Source: Reyranella sp. CPCC 100927 (GTDB lineage Bacteria > Pseudomonadota > Alphaproteobacteria > Reyranellales > Reyranellaceae). Taken from it: 64,000 nt of DNA. The stretch lies in assembly GCF_007859315.1 (NCBI RefSeq), contig NZ_VOHA01000017.1, positions 62,001 to 126,000 of the forward strand. Direction: 5' to 3'. A program made the position numbers and the translations under genes. Below the pieces are notes generated by a model. That model was given only the letters and a program-made list of their open reading frames with translations. It made no database searches and had not been told where the DNA came from. Positions 27,506 to 36,544 of this stretch are shown here, piece after piece (the first letter of the stretch is position 1; every line of letters begins with the position of its first letter).

Positions 27506-29107
27506 TCACACCGCTGGTGCGGCCCCGTCACGAAACAGCTTGTAGGTAATCGCGTCGTAGAGCGCGTTGTAGGACGCATCGATGATGTTGGGCGACACGC
27601 CGATCGTGGTCCACCGAAGCCCGTGGCTGTCGGCGCTTTCGATCATCACGCGGGTGATGGCCGCGGTGCCGCCCGCCGAGTCCAGGATACGGACCTTGAA
27701 ATCGATGAGGCGCATGTCGACGAGCTCCGCGTAGTGCGGCAACAGCGCCTTGCGCAGCGCCGAGTCGAGCGCGTTGACCGGGCCGTTGCCCTCGCCGACC
27801 TCCATCACCCGGTGCCTGGCGACGTCGAGCTTCACCGTGGCTTCCGACAGGGTGATCAGCTCGCCCTTGGCGTTCCAGCGCCGTTCGGCCAGCACGCGGA
27901 AGCTTTGCAGTTCGAAATAGTCCGGCACCGTGTGCAATTCGCGTCGTGCCAGCAGTTCGAACGACGCATCGGCACCGTCATAGGCATAGCCGTTGGCTTC
28001 GCGCTCCTTCACGATCTCCAGCAGGCGCATGACCTCCGGACTCTTGGGATCGATATCGAGGCCGATCTGACGGAAGCGTGCCACGACGTTGGATCGACCG
28101 GCCTGGTCGGAGACGACGATAATGCGTTCGTTGCCCACCGCCGCCGGATCGATGTGCTCGTAGGTGCGTGGATCCTTCTCCACGGCGCTCACGTGCAGTC
28201 CGCCCTTGTGTGCGAAGGCACGTGAGCCGACGTAGGCGGCACTGCGGTTGGGCGGCAGGTTCAGGCGATCATCCAGCAGGCGCGACAGGTGCGTGAGCTT
28301 CGTGAGGTTCTCGGCCGGGATGCCGGTGTCGTAACCCATCTTCAGCATCAGGTTCGGCACCAGCGCGATCATGTTGGCATTGCCGCAACGTTCACCCAGG
28401 CCGTTGATGGTGCCCTGCACCTGCCGCGCACCGGCATGCACGGCGGCCAGCGAGTTGGCGACGGCGTTCTCCGTGTCGTTGTGGCAGTGGATGCCGACGG
28501 CGCTGCCCGGAATCTCGCGGCATACCTCGCCCACGATCCGCTCGATCTCGTGCGGCAAGGTGCCGCCGTTGGTGTCGCACAGCACCAGCCATCGCGCACC
28601 CGCACGATGCGCCTCACGCACGCAGGTCATGGCGTAGTCGCGGTTGGCCTTGTAGCCGTCGAAGAAATGCTCGGCGTCGAACATCACCTCATCGACGCGC
28701 GTCTTGGCCACGGCGATCGAGTCGGCGATCATGTCGACATACTCGGTGCGACCCAGTTCCAGCGCCACGTCGACATGGAAGTCCCAGGTCTTGCCAACCA
28801 TGCAGACGGTACGCGCCTTGGTTGAAAGAATGGCATTGAGCCCGGGGTCGTTGGCGGCGCTGCGGCCAGCCCGCCGGGTCATGCCGAAGGCGACGAACCT
28901 GGCCTGGTTGAACGTCGGCGGAGCGGCGAAAAACCGGTCGTCGGTGGGATTGGCGCCCGGCCAGCCGCCCTCGATATAGTCGATGCCGATACGGTCCAGT
29001 TCGATCGCAATCGCTGTCTTGTCGGCGACGGAAAAATCGACGCCCTGGGTCTGGGCACCGTCTCGCAGCGTGGTATCGAACAGGTAGACGCGATTATCAG
29101 CAGGCAT
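27506..29107 (-). CDS. cimA: (R)-citramalate synthase
   Basis: Acyltransferase of the LeuA/CimA family: pyruvate + acetyl-CoA to citramalate, a route to 2-oxobutyrate and isoleucine that bypasses threonine deaminase. It is 533 residues, the longer CimA class. N-terminal VYLFDTTLRDGAQTQGVDF with the metal-ligand Asp, then LCDTNGG, the HCHNDTENAVANS metal site, and the C-terminal regulatory domain. The absence of the LeuA-typical dimer pattern and the GWPGANPTDD stretch favour CimA. Start ATG 29107 with GGAG nearby. Alternative: a specialised isopropylmalate synthase. Confidence 0.88.
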   Translation of the reverse strand: MPADNRVYLFDTTLRDGAQTQGVDFSVADKTAIAIELDRIGIDYIEGGWPGANPTDDRFFAAPPTFNQARFVAFGMTRRAGRSAANDPGLNAILSTKARTVCMVGKTWDFHVDVALELGRTEYVDMIADSIAVAKTRVDEVMFDAEHFFDGYKANRDYAMTCVREAHRAGARWLVLCDTNGGTLPHEIERIVGEVCREIPGSAVGIHCHNDTENAVANSLAAVHAGARQVQGTINGLGERCGNANMIALVPNLMLKMGYDTGIPAENLTKLTHLSRLLDDRLNLPPNRSAAYVGSRAFAHKGGLHVSAVEKDPRTYEHIDPAAVGNERIIVVSDQAGRSNVVARFRQIGLDIDPKSPEVMRLLEIVKEREANGYAYDGADASFELLARRELHTVPDYFELQSFRVLAERRWNAKGELITLSEATVKLDVARHRVMEVGEGNGPVNALDSALRKALLPHYAELVDMRLIDFKVRILDSAGGTAAITRVMIESADSHGLRWTTIGVSPNIIDASYNALYDAITYKLFRDGAAPAV

Positions 29108-29148
29108 CAGAGGCTCCGGTCAGAACCCCGCTTCTTGCCGCCCCACCC

Positions 29149-29177
29149 GCCGGCCGTCAACCTGTTAGACGGCCGGC
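29149..29177 (-). terminator. Hairpin downstream of the HPF/cold-shock gene
   Basis: Perfect 10-base arms GCCGGCCGTC (29149-29158) and GACGGCCGGC (29168-29177) directly after the stop of the HPF-cold-shock gene at 29178. It may be a terminator lacking an obvious U tract. Confidence 0.5.
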
Positions 29178-29732
29178 TCAGCCCTGTCCGTCCTGCTTCA
29201 CCCGGGCGACGCGCGCATGCTCGCGATCATCACCCGTGCGCGCCTCGAAGCTGACCTTGGCTCCTGCCTGCAGCGCCTCGAATTCACCCGGCGGCAAGCT
29301 GCTGCGATCGAAGTGAATTTCATCGCCGGCGTCGGTGGTAATGAGCCCATAGCCGTCGTCGGGATAAAGTTCGGCCACGGTCCCGACACCCTGCTGGTCA
29401 TGCGCCTTGACCTCGCCGCGCAGCAGGCGTGCCTGGTCCTGGAGCTGGCGGCGTGCCGTCCTGAAGGCTTCGGTGATGGCGACATGGGGATCGTGCATCA
29501 CCCGGCGTTCCGACGGCAGGCGGCTTACCACGACACTGCGCTGGCCGGGCATCTCGATATACACGCGGACGCTGAACATCCCGCCCTGACGATCAGGCGC
29601 GCGCACAACGACGCGGCAGGATGTACCGCGACTGAAAAATCGTTCCAACCGACCGATTTCACGCTGGATGCGCGCCTGCACGAACTCTGACGTTTCCATA
29701 TTCTCGAAGACGATGGTGGGCGCCGTCTCCAT
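29178..29732 (-). CDS. HPF/RaiA-type ribosome-associated protein fused to a cold-shock domain
   Basis: A 184-residue protein of two modules. Residues 1-108 resemble the ribosome hibernation/S30AE fold: PTIVFENMETSEFVQARIQREI, a basic patch SRGTSCRVVVRAPDRQGG and ITEAFRTARRQLQDQ. Residues 115-180 resemble a cold-shock (CSD) RNA-binding domain: GVGTVAELYPDDGYGLI, then GDEIHFDRSSL, the equivalent of the RNP segment, and GAKVSFEARTGDD. It would bind stalled ribosomes and RNA; the combination occurs in other Alphaproteobacteria. It is a stand-alone gene; its promoter region is shared with the divergent MerR gene. Confidence 0.85.
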   Translation of the reverse strand: METAPTIVFENMETSEFVQARIQREIGRLERFFSRGTSCRVVVRAPDRQGGMFSVRVYIEMPGQRSVVVSRLPSERRVMHDPHVAITEAFRTARRQLQDQARLLRGEVKAHDQQGVGTVAELYPDDGYGLITTDAGDEIHFDRSSLPPGEFEALQAGAKVSFEARTGDDREHARVARVKQDGQG

Positions 29733-29822
29733 CTCGTCCTCCTCTGCCCCAACGGTTCATGGGACTTCAACGAGTTTCCGCGATCGATGTTCCAGTGCGC
29801 CATCGACCATTCGCATTCGGGC

Positions 29823-29855
29823 TTGACCTTGACATTAATGTCAAGGTGCTAGGTC
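29823..29855 (+). promoter_or_regulatory. MerR-type operator-promoter
   Basis: Perfect 20-base palindrome CCTTGACATTAATGTCAAGG (29827-29846) lies between a TTGACC -35 (29823-29828) and a CTAGGT -10 (29849-29854), a spacer of about 20 bases. Over-long spacers with a palindrome inside are the mark of MerR-controlled promoters. It is 31 bases upstream of the MerR gene start, so the regulator probably controls its own operon. Confidence 0.7.
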
Positions 29856-29876
29856 ATTGGTCATGAGGAACACCCC

Positions 29877-30278
29877 ATGCAAATCGGTGACATATCGCGA
29901 CTCCTCGGCATCAGCACGCGCGTCATCCGCCATTATGAGATCGCCGGGCTCCTGCAGCCAAGCCGTTGTGAGAATGGCTACCGCCGGTTCTCCAGGGCCG
30001 ACCTCCAGCGGATCGAATGGATCCGCGACTTGATCGCTGCCGGTTTCTCGACGCGCGAGATCGCGCGCCTGGCCACCTGCCTCGAGGACGGCCCTGGTGA
30101 TGGCAGCAATGCCTGCAGCGTCGCGCTGCACGACAAGCTCACTCAGATCGATCAGGCACTGGCGGTGCTGAAAGCACGCCGCCGCGTTGTTGCCGATCGC
30201 CTGGCGGTGCTGCCAGCCACGACAGCACACGCGCCAACGACGGACCAACCGCCGGCCCGCCGTCCACGGAGAGCTTGA
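29877..30278 (+). CDS. MerR-family transcriptional regulator
   Basis: A 133-residue regulator. The N-terminal winged helix is MQIGDISRLLGISTRVIRHYEIAGLL, with NGYRRFSRADLQRI as wing and IRDLIAAGFSTREIARLATC; a dimer coiled coil LHDKLTQIDQALAVLKARRRVV follows. C-terminal Pro/Ala-rich tail. Start ATG 29877 with GAGGAAC. Two cysteines (in TCLEDG and NACSVA) could serve metal or redox sensing, but the pattern is not one of the standard metal MerRs. It overlaps the next gene by the ATGA type: TGA stop 30276-30278 and ATG 30278. Confidence 0.88.
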   Translation: MQIGDISRLLGISTRVIRHYEIAGLLQPSRCENGYRRFSRADLQRIEWIRDLIAAGFSTREIARLATCLEDGPGDGSNACSVALHDKLTQIDQALAVLKARRRVVADRLAVLPATTAHAPTTDQPPARRPRRA

Positions 30279-30685
30279 TGAAAGTGCTCAACATCCTGGT
30301 ACGGCGCTATCTTCCCCTGGCAGCTCTCGATGCCGCCGTCCGCTTCCATGAGCAGATCATCGGCCAGAAGGCACGGCTGCGGTTCCACTATCCCCAGTAC
30401 GACCTGGAACTGGCGCAGGTCGGTTCCATCCTGTTCATCGCCGGCACGCCCGAAAGCCTGGCGCCGTTCGTGAACACGCACGCGACGTTCATGGTCGACG
30501 GTATCGCTGCGTTCGCGCAGCACTTGCCCTCGGTCGGCGCCGAGATCCTCGAGGGACCGCAGGACGTGCCGACCGGGCAGAACATGCTCGTGCGCCATCC
30601 CGACGGCATGCTGATCGAGTACGTCGAGCACCGCGACAAACACCCTGCCGATCGCATGTATGAACCGGATGACGTCACGATCTAG
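30278..30685 (+). CDS. VOC-family (glyoxalase/dioxygenase fold) protein
   Basis: A 135-residue protein with the VOC fold pattern: N-terminal ALDAAVRFHEQIIGQKARLRF, middle GSILFIAGT and C-terminal MLVRHPDGMLIEYVEH with a possible metal glutamate. The start ATG 30278 overlaps the MerR stop by one base, so it is co-translated. The MerR protein probably senses the same compound that this protein binds or converts, an inference from the operon. Confidence 0.8.
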   Translation: MKVLNILVRRYLPLAALDAAVRFHEQIIGQKARLRFHYPQYDLELAQVGSILFIAGTPESLAPFVNTHATFMVDGIAAFAQHLPSVGAEILEGPQDVPTGQNMLVRHPDGMLIEYVEHRDKHPADRMYEPDDVTI

Positions 30686-30705
30686 GTGTGCTGCATTGCC
30701 GATCC

Positions 30706-31293
30706 ATGCTGATCAAGCGCGCCATCCTCGACCGCATTGCCAGCGGCGTCGTCACCCTGGCCTTCCGACGCTGGCGCCGGCCGACCGTGCGGTCCGGCGG
30801 CCAGCTGCGCACCGCCATCGGCCTGCTGGCGATCGACACCGTCGAGCCGATCGGCCCTGCCGAGATCACCGAACGCGATGCGGCACTTGCCGGATATGAC
30901 AATCGGCCGGCACTGCTGAAGACGCTGCCCGCCGTCGATGGCGGCACCCTCTACCGCATCGCCCTGCGACCTGTCGGACCTGACCCACGCCTTGCCCTGC
31001 GCCAGCAGGCCAAGCTGAGCGACGGTGAATGGTCCGATCTGAGCGATCGCCTGACGCGGCTTGACCGGCACAGCCCGCACGGCGCCTGGACCTGCGCTGT
31101 CCTGGACCTCATCGACCACAATGAAGGCGTGCGGGCCGGCGATCTCGCCGCGCGCCTGGGCCGGCCCCGGCTGGCTTTCAAGGCTGATGTGCGCAAGCTG
31201 AAGGCCCTGGGCCTGACCGAAAGCCTTGATGTCGGCTACCGCTTGTCGGCCCGCGGCCGCGCTGTTCTGACACGGCTGGCCCATCGCGCGTAA
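30706..31293 (+). CDS. ASCH-like domain plus C-terminal winged-helix protein
   Basis: A 195-residue protein. The N-terminal half (MLIKRAILDRIASGVVTLAFRRW, VRSGGQLRTAIGLLAIDTVEPI, ITERDAALAGY) resembles the ASCH domain, a PUA-related RNA/nucleotide-binding fold. The C-terminal half (about 120-195, GAWTCAVLDLIDHNEGVRAGDLAARLG then FKADVRKLKALGLTESLDVGYRLSARG) resembles a winged helix of MarR-like type. The combination suggests a nucleic-acid-binding regulator or RNA-linked factor. The start ATG 30706 lies 20 bases after the VOC gene stop, so it may be in that operon. Function not established. Confidence 0.65.
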   Translation: MLIKRAILDRIASGVVTLAFRRWRRPTVRSGGQLRTAIGLLAIDTVEPIGPAEITERDAALAGYDNRPALLKTLPAVDGGTLYRIALRPVGPDPRLALRQQAKLSDGEWSDLSDRLTRLDRHSPHGAWTCAVLDLIDHNEGVRAGDLAARLGRPRLAFKADVRKLKALGLTESLDVGYRLSARGRAVLTRLAHRA

Positions 31294-31394
31294 GCCACGC
31301 TTGCGGCGGCCGTTTCAAGCCTGTCTTGAACGGCCAGCGCTTTGTCGCCATTGTGGGCAGTCGTGGGCCGCTTGCCCACAGGAGACTTGTTGAC

Positions 31395-32798
31395 ATGGCT
31401 CTGGCCGCCGCCGTCCACCCCCCGCATATCGACGAGACCATTGCCGAGCTCAAGGCACTGTTCGGCGACCGCCTGAGCACGGCCGCCGCCGTACGCGAGC
31501 AGCATGGCAAGGACATCAGCTTTCACGATGCCCATCTGCCGGACGCGGTGGTGTTCGCGGAGTCGACCGAAGAAGTGCAGAAGATCGTCCAGATCTGCGC
31601 GCGCTACCGGACCCCGATCATCGCCTTCGGCACGGGCACCTCCCTGGAGGGCCACATCTCGGCGCCGCAGGGCGGCATCTCCGTCGACGTCAGCCGCATG
31701 AACCAGGTGCTGCAGGTCAACGAGGCCGACCTCGACGTCGTCGTGCAGCCGGGCGTCACGCGCAAGCAGCTCAACGAGTATATCCGGGCCACGGGCCTGT
31801 TCTTCCCGATCGATCCCGGCGCCGATGCCTCGATCGGCGGCATGACCAGCACGCGTGCCTCGGGCACCAACGCCGTGCGCTACGGCACCATGCGCGAGAA
31901 CGTGCTCGCCCTTCAGGTTGTGACTCCTGATGGGCGGATCATGCGGTTGGGCCGGCGTGCGCGCAAATCGTCGGCAGGCTACGATCTGGTCAAGCTGTTC
32001 GTGGGTTCGGAAGGCACGCTGGGCATCATTACGGAGATCACGCTGCGGCTGTACGGCATCCCTGAATCGATGGCGGCGGCAACCTGCGCCTTCGAGTCCC
32101 TGGAAGGCGCCGTCAGCACCGTGATCCAGACCATCCAGTCGGGCGTGCCGATCGCGCGCATCGAGCTGCTGGACGACATCCAGGTCGACTCGGTGAATCG
32201 CTACTCCAAGATGAGCCTGCCCGTGAAGAACACGCTGTTCCTCGAGTTTCACGGGACCGAGGCCAGCGTGAAGGAGCAGGCCGAGATGGTGCAGGCGATC
32301 GCCAGCGACAATGACGGCGGCAGCTTCGCCTTCACCACGCAGGCCGAGGAGCGCACCAAGATGTGGCAGGCGCGCCATGACGCGGCGTGGGCCAACAAGG
32401 CGCTCAAGGCCGGCTGGGGTATGTGGGCGACGGACGTCTGCGTGCCGATCTCGCGGCTGGCCGAATGCATCCTGGCCACCAAGCAGGATATCGTGGCGTA
32501 CGATCTCGTGGCACCGATCGTCGGCCATGTCGGCGACGGCAACTTCCACCTCACGATCATGGTCGATCCCGACGACCCGACCAACCTGCAGCGGGCCGAG
32601 ACGGTCAACGATCGCATGGTGGCGCGCGCCCTCGAGTTGGGCGGCACCTGCACCGGCGAGCACGGCGTCGGGATGGGCAAGATCAAGTATCTTTATGCCG
32701 AGCACGGTGAGGCCGTGAGCCTGATGCGCGCCGTGAAGCGCGCGCTCGACCCCGACAACATCATGAACCCGGGCAAGATCTTCGGGCCGATGAACTGA
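31395..32798 (+). CDS. FAD-linked dehydrogenase, D-lactate dehydrogenase/GlcD-like
   Basis: Flavoprotein of 467 residues of the FAD-binding 4 / GlcD-D-LDH family. It has the FAD pyrophosphate loop PIIAFGTGTSLEGH, VQPGVTRKQLNEYIRATG, the GADASIGGMTSTRASGTNAVRYG region and LVKLFVGSEGTLGIITEITL. The C-terminal cap has VGHVGDGNFHLTIMVDPDD and GTCTGEHGVGMGK, plus the final DPDNIMNPGKIF. It oxidises a 2-hydroxyacid such as D-lactate, transferring electrons to cytochrome or quinone; substrate by family. Start ATG 31395 with AGGAGA upstream. It is probably not membrane-anchored. Confidence 0.88.
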   Translation: MALAAAVHPPHIDETIAELKALFGDRLSTAAAVREQHGKDISFHDAHLPDAVVFAESTEEVQKIVQICARYRTPIIAFGTGTSLEGHISAPQGGISVDVSRMNQVLQVNEADLDVVVQPGVTRKQLNEYIRATGLFFPIDPGADASIGGMTSTRASGTNAVRYGTMRENVLALQVVTPDGRIMRLGRRARKSSAGYDLVKLFVGSEGTLGIITEITLRLYGIPESMAAATCAFESLEGAVSTVIQTIQSGVPIARIELLDDIQVDSVNRYSKMSLPVKNTLFLEFHGTEASVKEQAEMVQAIASDNDGGSFAFTTQAEERTKMWQARHDAAWANKALKAGWGMWATDVCVPISRLAECILATKQDIVAYDLVAPIVGHVGDGNFHLTIMVDPDDPTNLQRAETVNDRMVARALELGGTCTGEHGVGMGKIKYLYAEHGEAVSLMRAVKRALDPDNIMNPGKIFGPMN

Positions 32799-32825
32799 CA
32801 GCCTGTGATTTTTTGAGCCCACGCC

Positions 32826-32911
32826 TGTCATCCCGAGCGTGCGAGGGATCTTTTCGGCCGCGAACGGCGCGAAAAACTGCTGAAAGATTCCTCGCTACGC
32901 TCGGAATGACA
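32826..32911. repeat. Palindromic intergenic element, copy 2
   Basis: Arms TGTCATCCCGAGCG (32826-32839) and CGCTCGGAATGACA (32898-32911, one mismatch) between the convergent dehydrogenase and nasA ends, the same family as 1029-1131. The interior has GAGGGATCTTTTC and AAGATTCCTCG, giving a further inner stem. Confidence 0.75.
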
Positions 32912-32968
32912 GCGCGCGGCAATAAGATCACAGCCTCTGAGCGCAGCGCGAGCATCCCGCCGCTCACG

Positions 32969-35683
32969 TCAGGCAAAAGCTTTGCTTTTGCCGTGATGCG
33001 AGCCGGTGGCTTGCTCTGCGAGGAGTGCACGCAGTTCTGGCAGGCAAGAACCGCAGTTGGTGCCGGCCCTCAGGCGTTCGCCCAAGGCGCGCGTCGTGCG
33101 GCAGCCGCTCGCGATGGCCAGCTCGATGGCACCACGGTCAACACCGTGGCAGGCGCAGACCACCGGGCCTTGGATGCCTTGCCCAAGACTGCGGCCGGCC
33201 AGGATGGCGCGTCGCTGATCGACGGCGAGCCGCTGATGGTCGAACAGCGCGGCGGGACCACTGCGTGACGGCAAGCCGGTTGCATCGGCTGCGATATAGA
33301 AAGCGAATTGCAAGCGCTCGCCTGCAACCAGGGCAGCGCGAAGACGGCCTGCCGCAGGATCGCGATACTGCAGCCATTCGGCGGAAGACACGGTCGCGGT
33401 CGCCAGCGCCGCCAGCTTTTCCCAGGCAGCGTGCGGCGTTTCAGGGCCGGCCATTTCATAGCACCAGTGATCGGCGCCGCGGACCGCCACCCAGTAGGCA
33501 TGGCCGTCGAGCGCCAGTTTCTGGCGTGACAGCACAAGTCCCTGCCATCGCGCGAGCACCGGACTGACACGCACCGGCGTCGCCTTCAGTTCAGGCTGAC
33601 CCGAGTGTGGATCGGTCTGCGGATTGACCATCTCGTTCACGCGACCGGCGGCGCTCAGCGTGCCGGTCCAGTGCATCGGCGCAAAGACCGTCCCCGGCCG
33701 TTGATCTGTTGTGACGCTGACGCGCAGTGTCGCGGTGCCCCAACGGCTCTCGATCCGTGCCAGGTCACCGTCGACAAGATCGTACCGCGCCGCGTCGTGC
33801 GAATGGATGGCCAGCAGCGGCTCCGGTCGATGCGTCGACAGACGCGCGGCACGGCCGGTGCGTGTCATGGTGTGCCATTGGTCACGATAGCGACCGGTGT
33901 TCAGGATCAGGGGGAACTCGTCTGTCGCAGCGTGGCGTGGCGCACGGGGCGTCACGGCAACGAATCGACCGCGGCCGTCTGGCGTGACGAAGGTGCCGTC
34001 ACCGAACAGGCGTCGCCGCGGCGCATCCTGGTCGGCACGCCACGGCCAATGAAACGGCTCAAGAGCGTCATAGGCCGAGTCCGAAATGTCGGCCACGGCA
34101 CCGATATTGAAGGCGCGCGCACCGTCGTTCTCGAACGCCGAGAGGCGCGCGTGCTCGCGGAAGATGTCGCCCGGGCCACGATAGGCGAACGACTCGGCGA
34201 AGCCCATGCGGCGCGCGACCTCGCTCAGCGCCCACCAATCGGGACGCGCCAGGCCGGGTGCGGGCCGCACCGGACGCTGGCGCGAGATCCGACGTTCGGA
34301 ATTGGTGACGGTGCCATCCTTCTCACCCCAGCCAGCGGCCGGCAGCAATACGTCGGCATGACGCGCCGTATCGGTGTCTCGCACGAAGTCGGAAACGACG
34401 ACGAAATCGCAGGCTTCCAGCGCGCGCGCCACGCGACCGGCATCCGGCAGGCTCACGGCCGGATTGGTCGCCATGATCCAGATGGCCTTGATCTCGCCGG
34501 CCTCGATGGCGCGGAACAAGTCGACCGCCTTGTGGCCACCCGATATCGCCAGGTGCGGCGCATTCCAGAAACGACGGACCCGATCGACGCTCGCGGTGTC
34601 GTCGTAGGTCATATGTGCCGCCAATTGATTGGCCAGCGCCCCGACCTCGCGGCCTCCCATGGCATTGGGCTGGCCGGTGACCGAGAACGGCCCCATGCCC
34701 GCTCGGCCGATGCGCCCCGTCAACAGGTGCGCATTGATGATGGCGTTGACCTTGTCGGTACCGGCGGAAGACTGGTTCACGCCCTGGGAATAGACGGTGA
34801 CGGTCTTTTCGGTTTGCGCGAACAGCGCGAAGAACGCCGCAATATCAGCGCTTGCCAATCCACAGAACCGCGCAACGGTTTCAACATCCGGCATCGTTGC
34901 GCGAGCGGTGGCCAGCGCCTGATCAACGTCTGATGTATGCCGGTTGACGAAGGTTCGATCGGCAGCACCGACGTCATGCAGATGCACGAGCAGGCCGTTG
35001 AACAAGGCCACGTCGCTTCCCGCCACCAGCGGCAGATGCAGGTCGGCGATATCGCAGGTTGCCGTGCGTCGCGGGTCGATAACCACGACCCGCAGCGTCG
35101 GGCGTCGCTCGCGTTCGGCCACGATGCGCTGGAACAGGATGGGATGGCACCAGGCGAGATTGGAGCCGACCAGCACGATGAGATCGGCCTGCTCGAGATC
35201 CTCGTAGACACCGGGCACGGTGTCGCTGCCGAAGGCACGACGATGGCCGGTAACCGACGAGGCCATGCACAGTCGCGAGTTGGTGTCGAGGTGGCGCGAG
35301 CCGATAAACCCTTTCAGCAACTTGTTGGCGACATAGTAGTCCTCGGTCAGAAGCTGCCCCGAAACATAGAAGGCGACGGCGTCCCGGCCGTGCGCGGCGA
35401 TGACCTCCTGGAACCGGCCGGCGACGCGGTCGAGCGTCTCGTCCCAGCCGGCGGGACGCCCGTCGATCTCGGGTGCGAGCAGACGGCCGTCGAGCCCCAG
35501 CGTCTCGCCCAATGCTGACCCCTTGGAGCACAGGCGGCCGAAATTCGCCGGATGCTGCGGATCGCCCACGACCGTGACGCTGCCGTGCTCGTCGGACGTC
35601 GCCAGCAGGCCGCAGCCCACACCGCAGTAGGCGCACGTCGTGCGAACTATCTGCTGACCTCGTGCCACCGGCTGCAGCAACAC
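32969..35683 (-). CDS. nasA: Assimilatory nitrate reductase catalytic subunit
   Basis: Cytoplasmic molybdenum enzyme, nitrate to nitrite, 904 residues. The start is taken as GTG 35683, with GGGGAGG upstream; no signal peptide. The [4Fe-4S] cluster cysteines are Cys17, 20, 24 and 52 (CAYCGVGC, then LCSKG). Cys139 in SRLCMASSV is the likely molybdenum ligand. The C-terminal part has a BFD-like [2Fe-2S] module (CACHGVDRGAIEL, NCGSCLPELR), which in NasA-type enzymes takes electrons. It is the last gene of a run nasS-nrtA-nrtB-nrtD-nasA, 40 bases after nrtD. No nitrite reductase gene is in view. Confidence 0.93.
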   Translation of the reverse strand: MLLQPVARGQQIVRTTCAYCGVGCGLLATSDEHGSVTVVGDPQHPANFGRLCSKGSALGETLGLDGRLLAPEIDGRPAGWDETLDRVAGRFQEVIAAHGRDAVAFYVSGQLLTEDYYVANKLLKGFIGSRHLDTNSRLCMASSVTGHRRAFGSDTVPGVYEDLEQADLIVLVGSNLAWCHPILFQRIVAERERRPTLRVVVIDPRRTATCDIADLHLPLVAGSDVALFNGLLVHLHDVGAADRTFVNRHTSDVDQALATARATMPDVETVARFCGLASADIAAFFALFAQTEKTVTVYSQGVNQSSAGTDKVNAIINAHLLTGRIGRAGMGPFSVTGQPNAMGGREVGALANQLAAHMTYDDTASVDRVRRFWNAPHLAISGGHKAVDLFRAIEAGEIKAIWIMATNPAVSLPDAGRVARALEACDFVVVSDFVRDTDTARHADVLLPAAGWGEKDGTVTNSERRISRQRPVRPAPGLARPDWWALSEVARRMGFAESFAYRGPGDIFREHARLSAFENDGARAFNIGAVADISDSAYDALEPFHWPWRADQDAPRRRLFGDGTFVTPDGRGRFVAVTPRAPRHAATDEFPLILNTGRYRDQWHTMTRTGRAARLSTHRPEPLLAIHSHDAARYDLVDGDLARIESRWGTATLRVSVTTDQRPGTVFAPMHWTGTLSAAGRVNEMVNPQTDPHSGQPELKATPVRVSPVLARWQGLVLSRQKLALDGHAYWVAVRGADHWCYEMAGPETPHAAWEKLAALATATVSSAEWLQYRDPAAGRLRAALVAGERLQFAFYIAADATGLPSRSGPAALFDHQRLAVDQRRAILAGRSLGQGIQGPVVCACHGVDRGAIELAIASGCRTTRALGERLRAGTNCGSCLPELRALLAEQATGSHHGKSKAFA

Positions 35684-35723
35684 GCTACACCTCCCCTTTT
35701 GCCTCCGATGGGAGACGGTGACG

Positions 35724-36527
35724 TCAGGCCGCTCGCGACGGCAGCTTGTGCCGCGCATAGAGGAACTCCATCACCGCGGCACGGCAGCGTGTGTATTCGG
35801 CGTCAGTCGCCAGTTCGAGGCGCCGCCGCGGGCGCGGCAAGCCGACTGCGAGCACATCGCCGATGGTCGCCGACGGGCCGTTGGTCATCATCACGATGCG
35901 ATCGGAGAGCAGGACGGCTTCATCGACGTCGTGCGTAATCATCATCACCGTGTTGCCGAGCTTGGCGTGGATATCCATCACCGAGTCCTGCAAGTGCGCT
36001 CTGGTCAGCGCGTCGAGCGCGCCGAACGGTTCGTCCATCAGCAGGACCTTGGGCTGCATCGCCAGCGCCCGGGCGATGCCGACGCGTTGCTTCATGCCGC
36101 CGGAGATCTCGTGCGGCCGCTTGTCCTTGTGCTGGGCCATCTGGACCAGTTCAAGCTTGTGCATGACCCAGTCGTGCCGCTCCGACGCCGATTTGGCCCG
36201 GCCGAACACCTTGTCGACGGCGATGCGCACGTTGCCGTAGACCGTGAGCCACGGCAGCAGCGAGTGGTTCTGGAACACGATGGCGCGATCCGGTCCCGGC
36301 GCGTCGACCACCTGGCCTTCGAGAAAGACCTCGCCGGTGGTCGATTTCAGCAGGCCGCCGACGATGTTCAGCAACGTTGACTTGCCGCAGCCGGAATGAC
36401 CGATGATCGAAACGTACTCGCCTTCGTCGATCCGCAGATCGATATCGCGCAGCACCTCGGTGGCGAGCGCGCCGCGCCGGAAGCTCATGCCGACCTGCTC
36501 GAAGTTGAGATAGGCCTTGGTTGCCAT
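35724..36527 (-). CDS. nrtD: Nitrate ABC transporter ATP-binding protein
   Basis: Peripheral ATPase of 267 residues in the NrtCD/TauB/SsuB group. Walker A is GHSGCGKSTLL, the Q-loop NHSLLPW, the signature ISGGMKQRVGIARAL and Walker B VLLMDEPFGALD, then the H-loop THDVDEAV. The start ATG 36527 follows AGGAGACG; the longer open frame runs into the permease. It powers nitrate import with NrtB and NrtA. Confidence 0.93.
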   Translation of the reverse strand: MATKAYLNFEQVGMSFRRGALATEVLRDIDLRIDEGEYVSIIGHSGCGKSTLLNIVGGLLKSTTGEVFLEGQVVDAPGPDRAIVFQNHSLLPWLTVYGNVRIAVDKVFGRAKSASERHDWVMHKLELVQMAQHKDKRPHEISGGMKQRVGIARALAMQPKVLLMDEPFGALDALTRAHLQDSVMDIHAKLGNTVMMITHDVDEAVLLSDRIVMMTNGPSATIGDVLAVGLPRPRRRLELATDAEYTRCRAAVMEFLYARHKLPSRAA

Positions 36528-36544
36528 GACCGCGTCTCCTGCGT

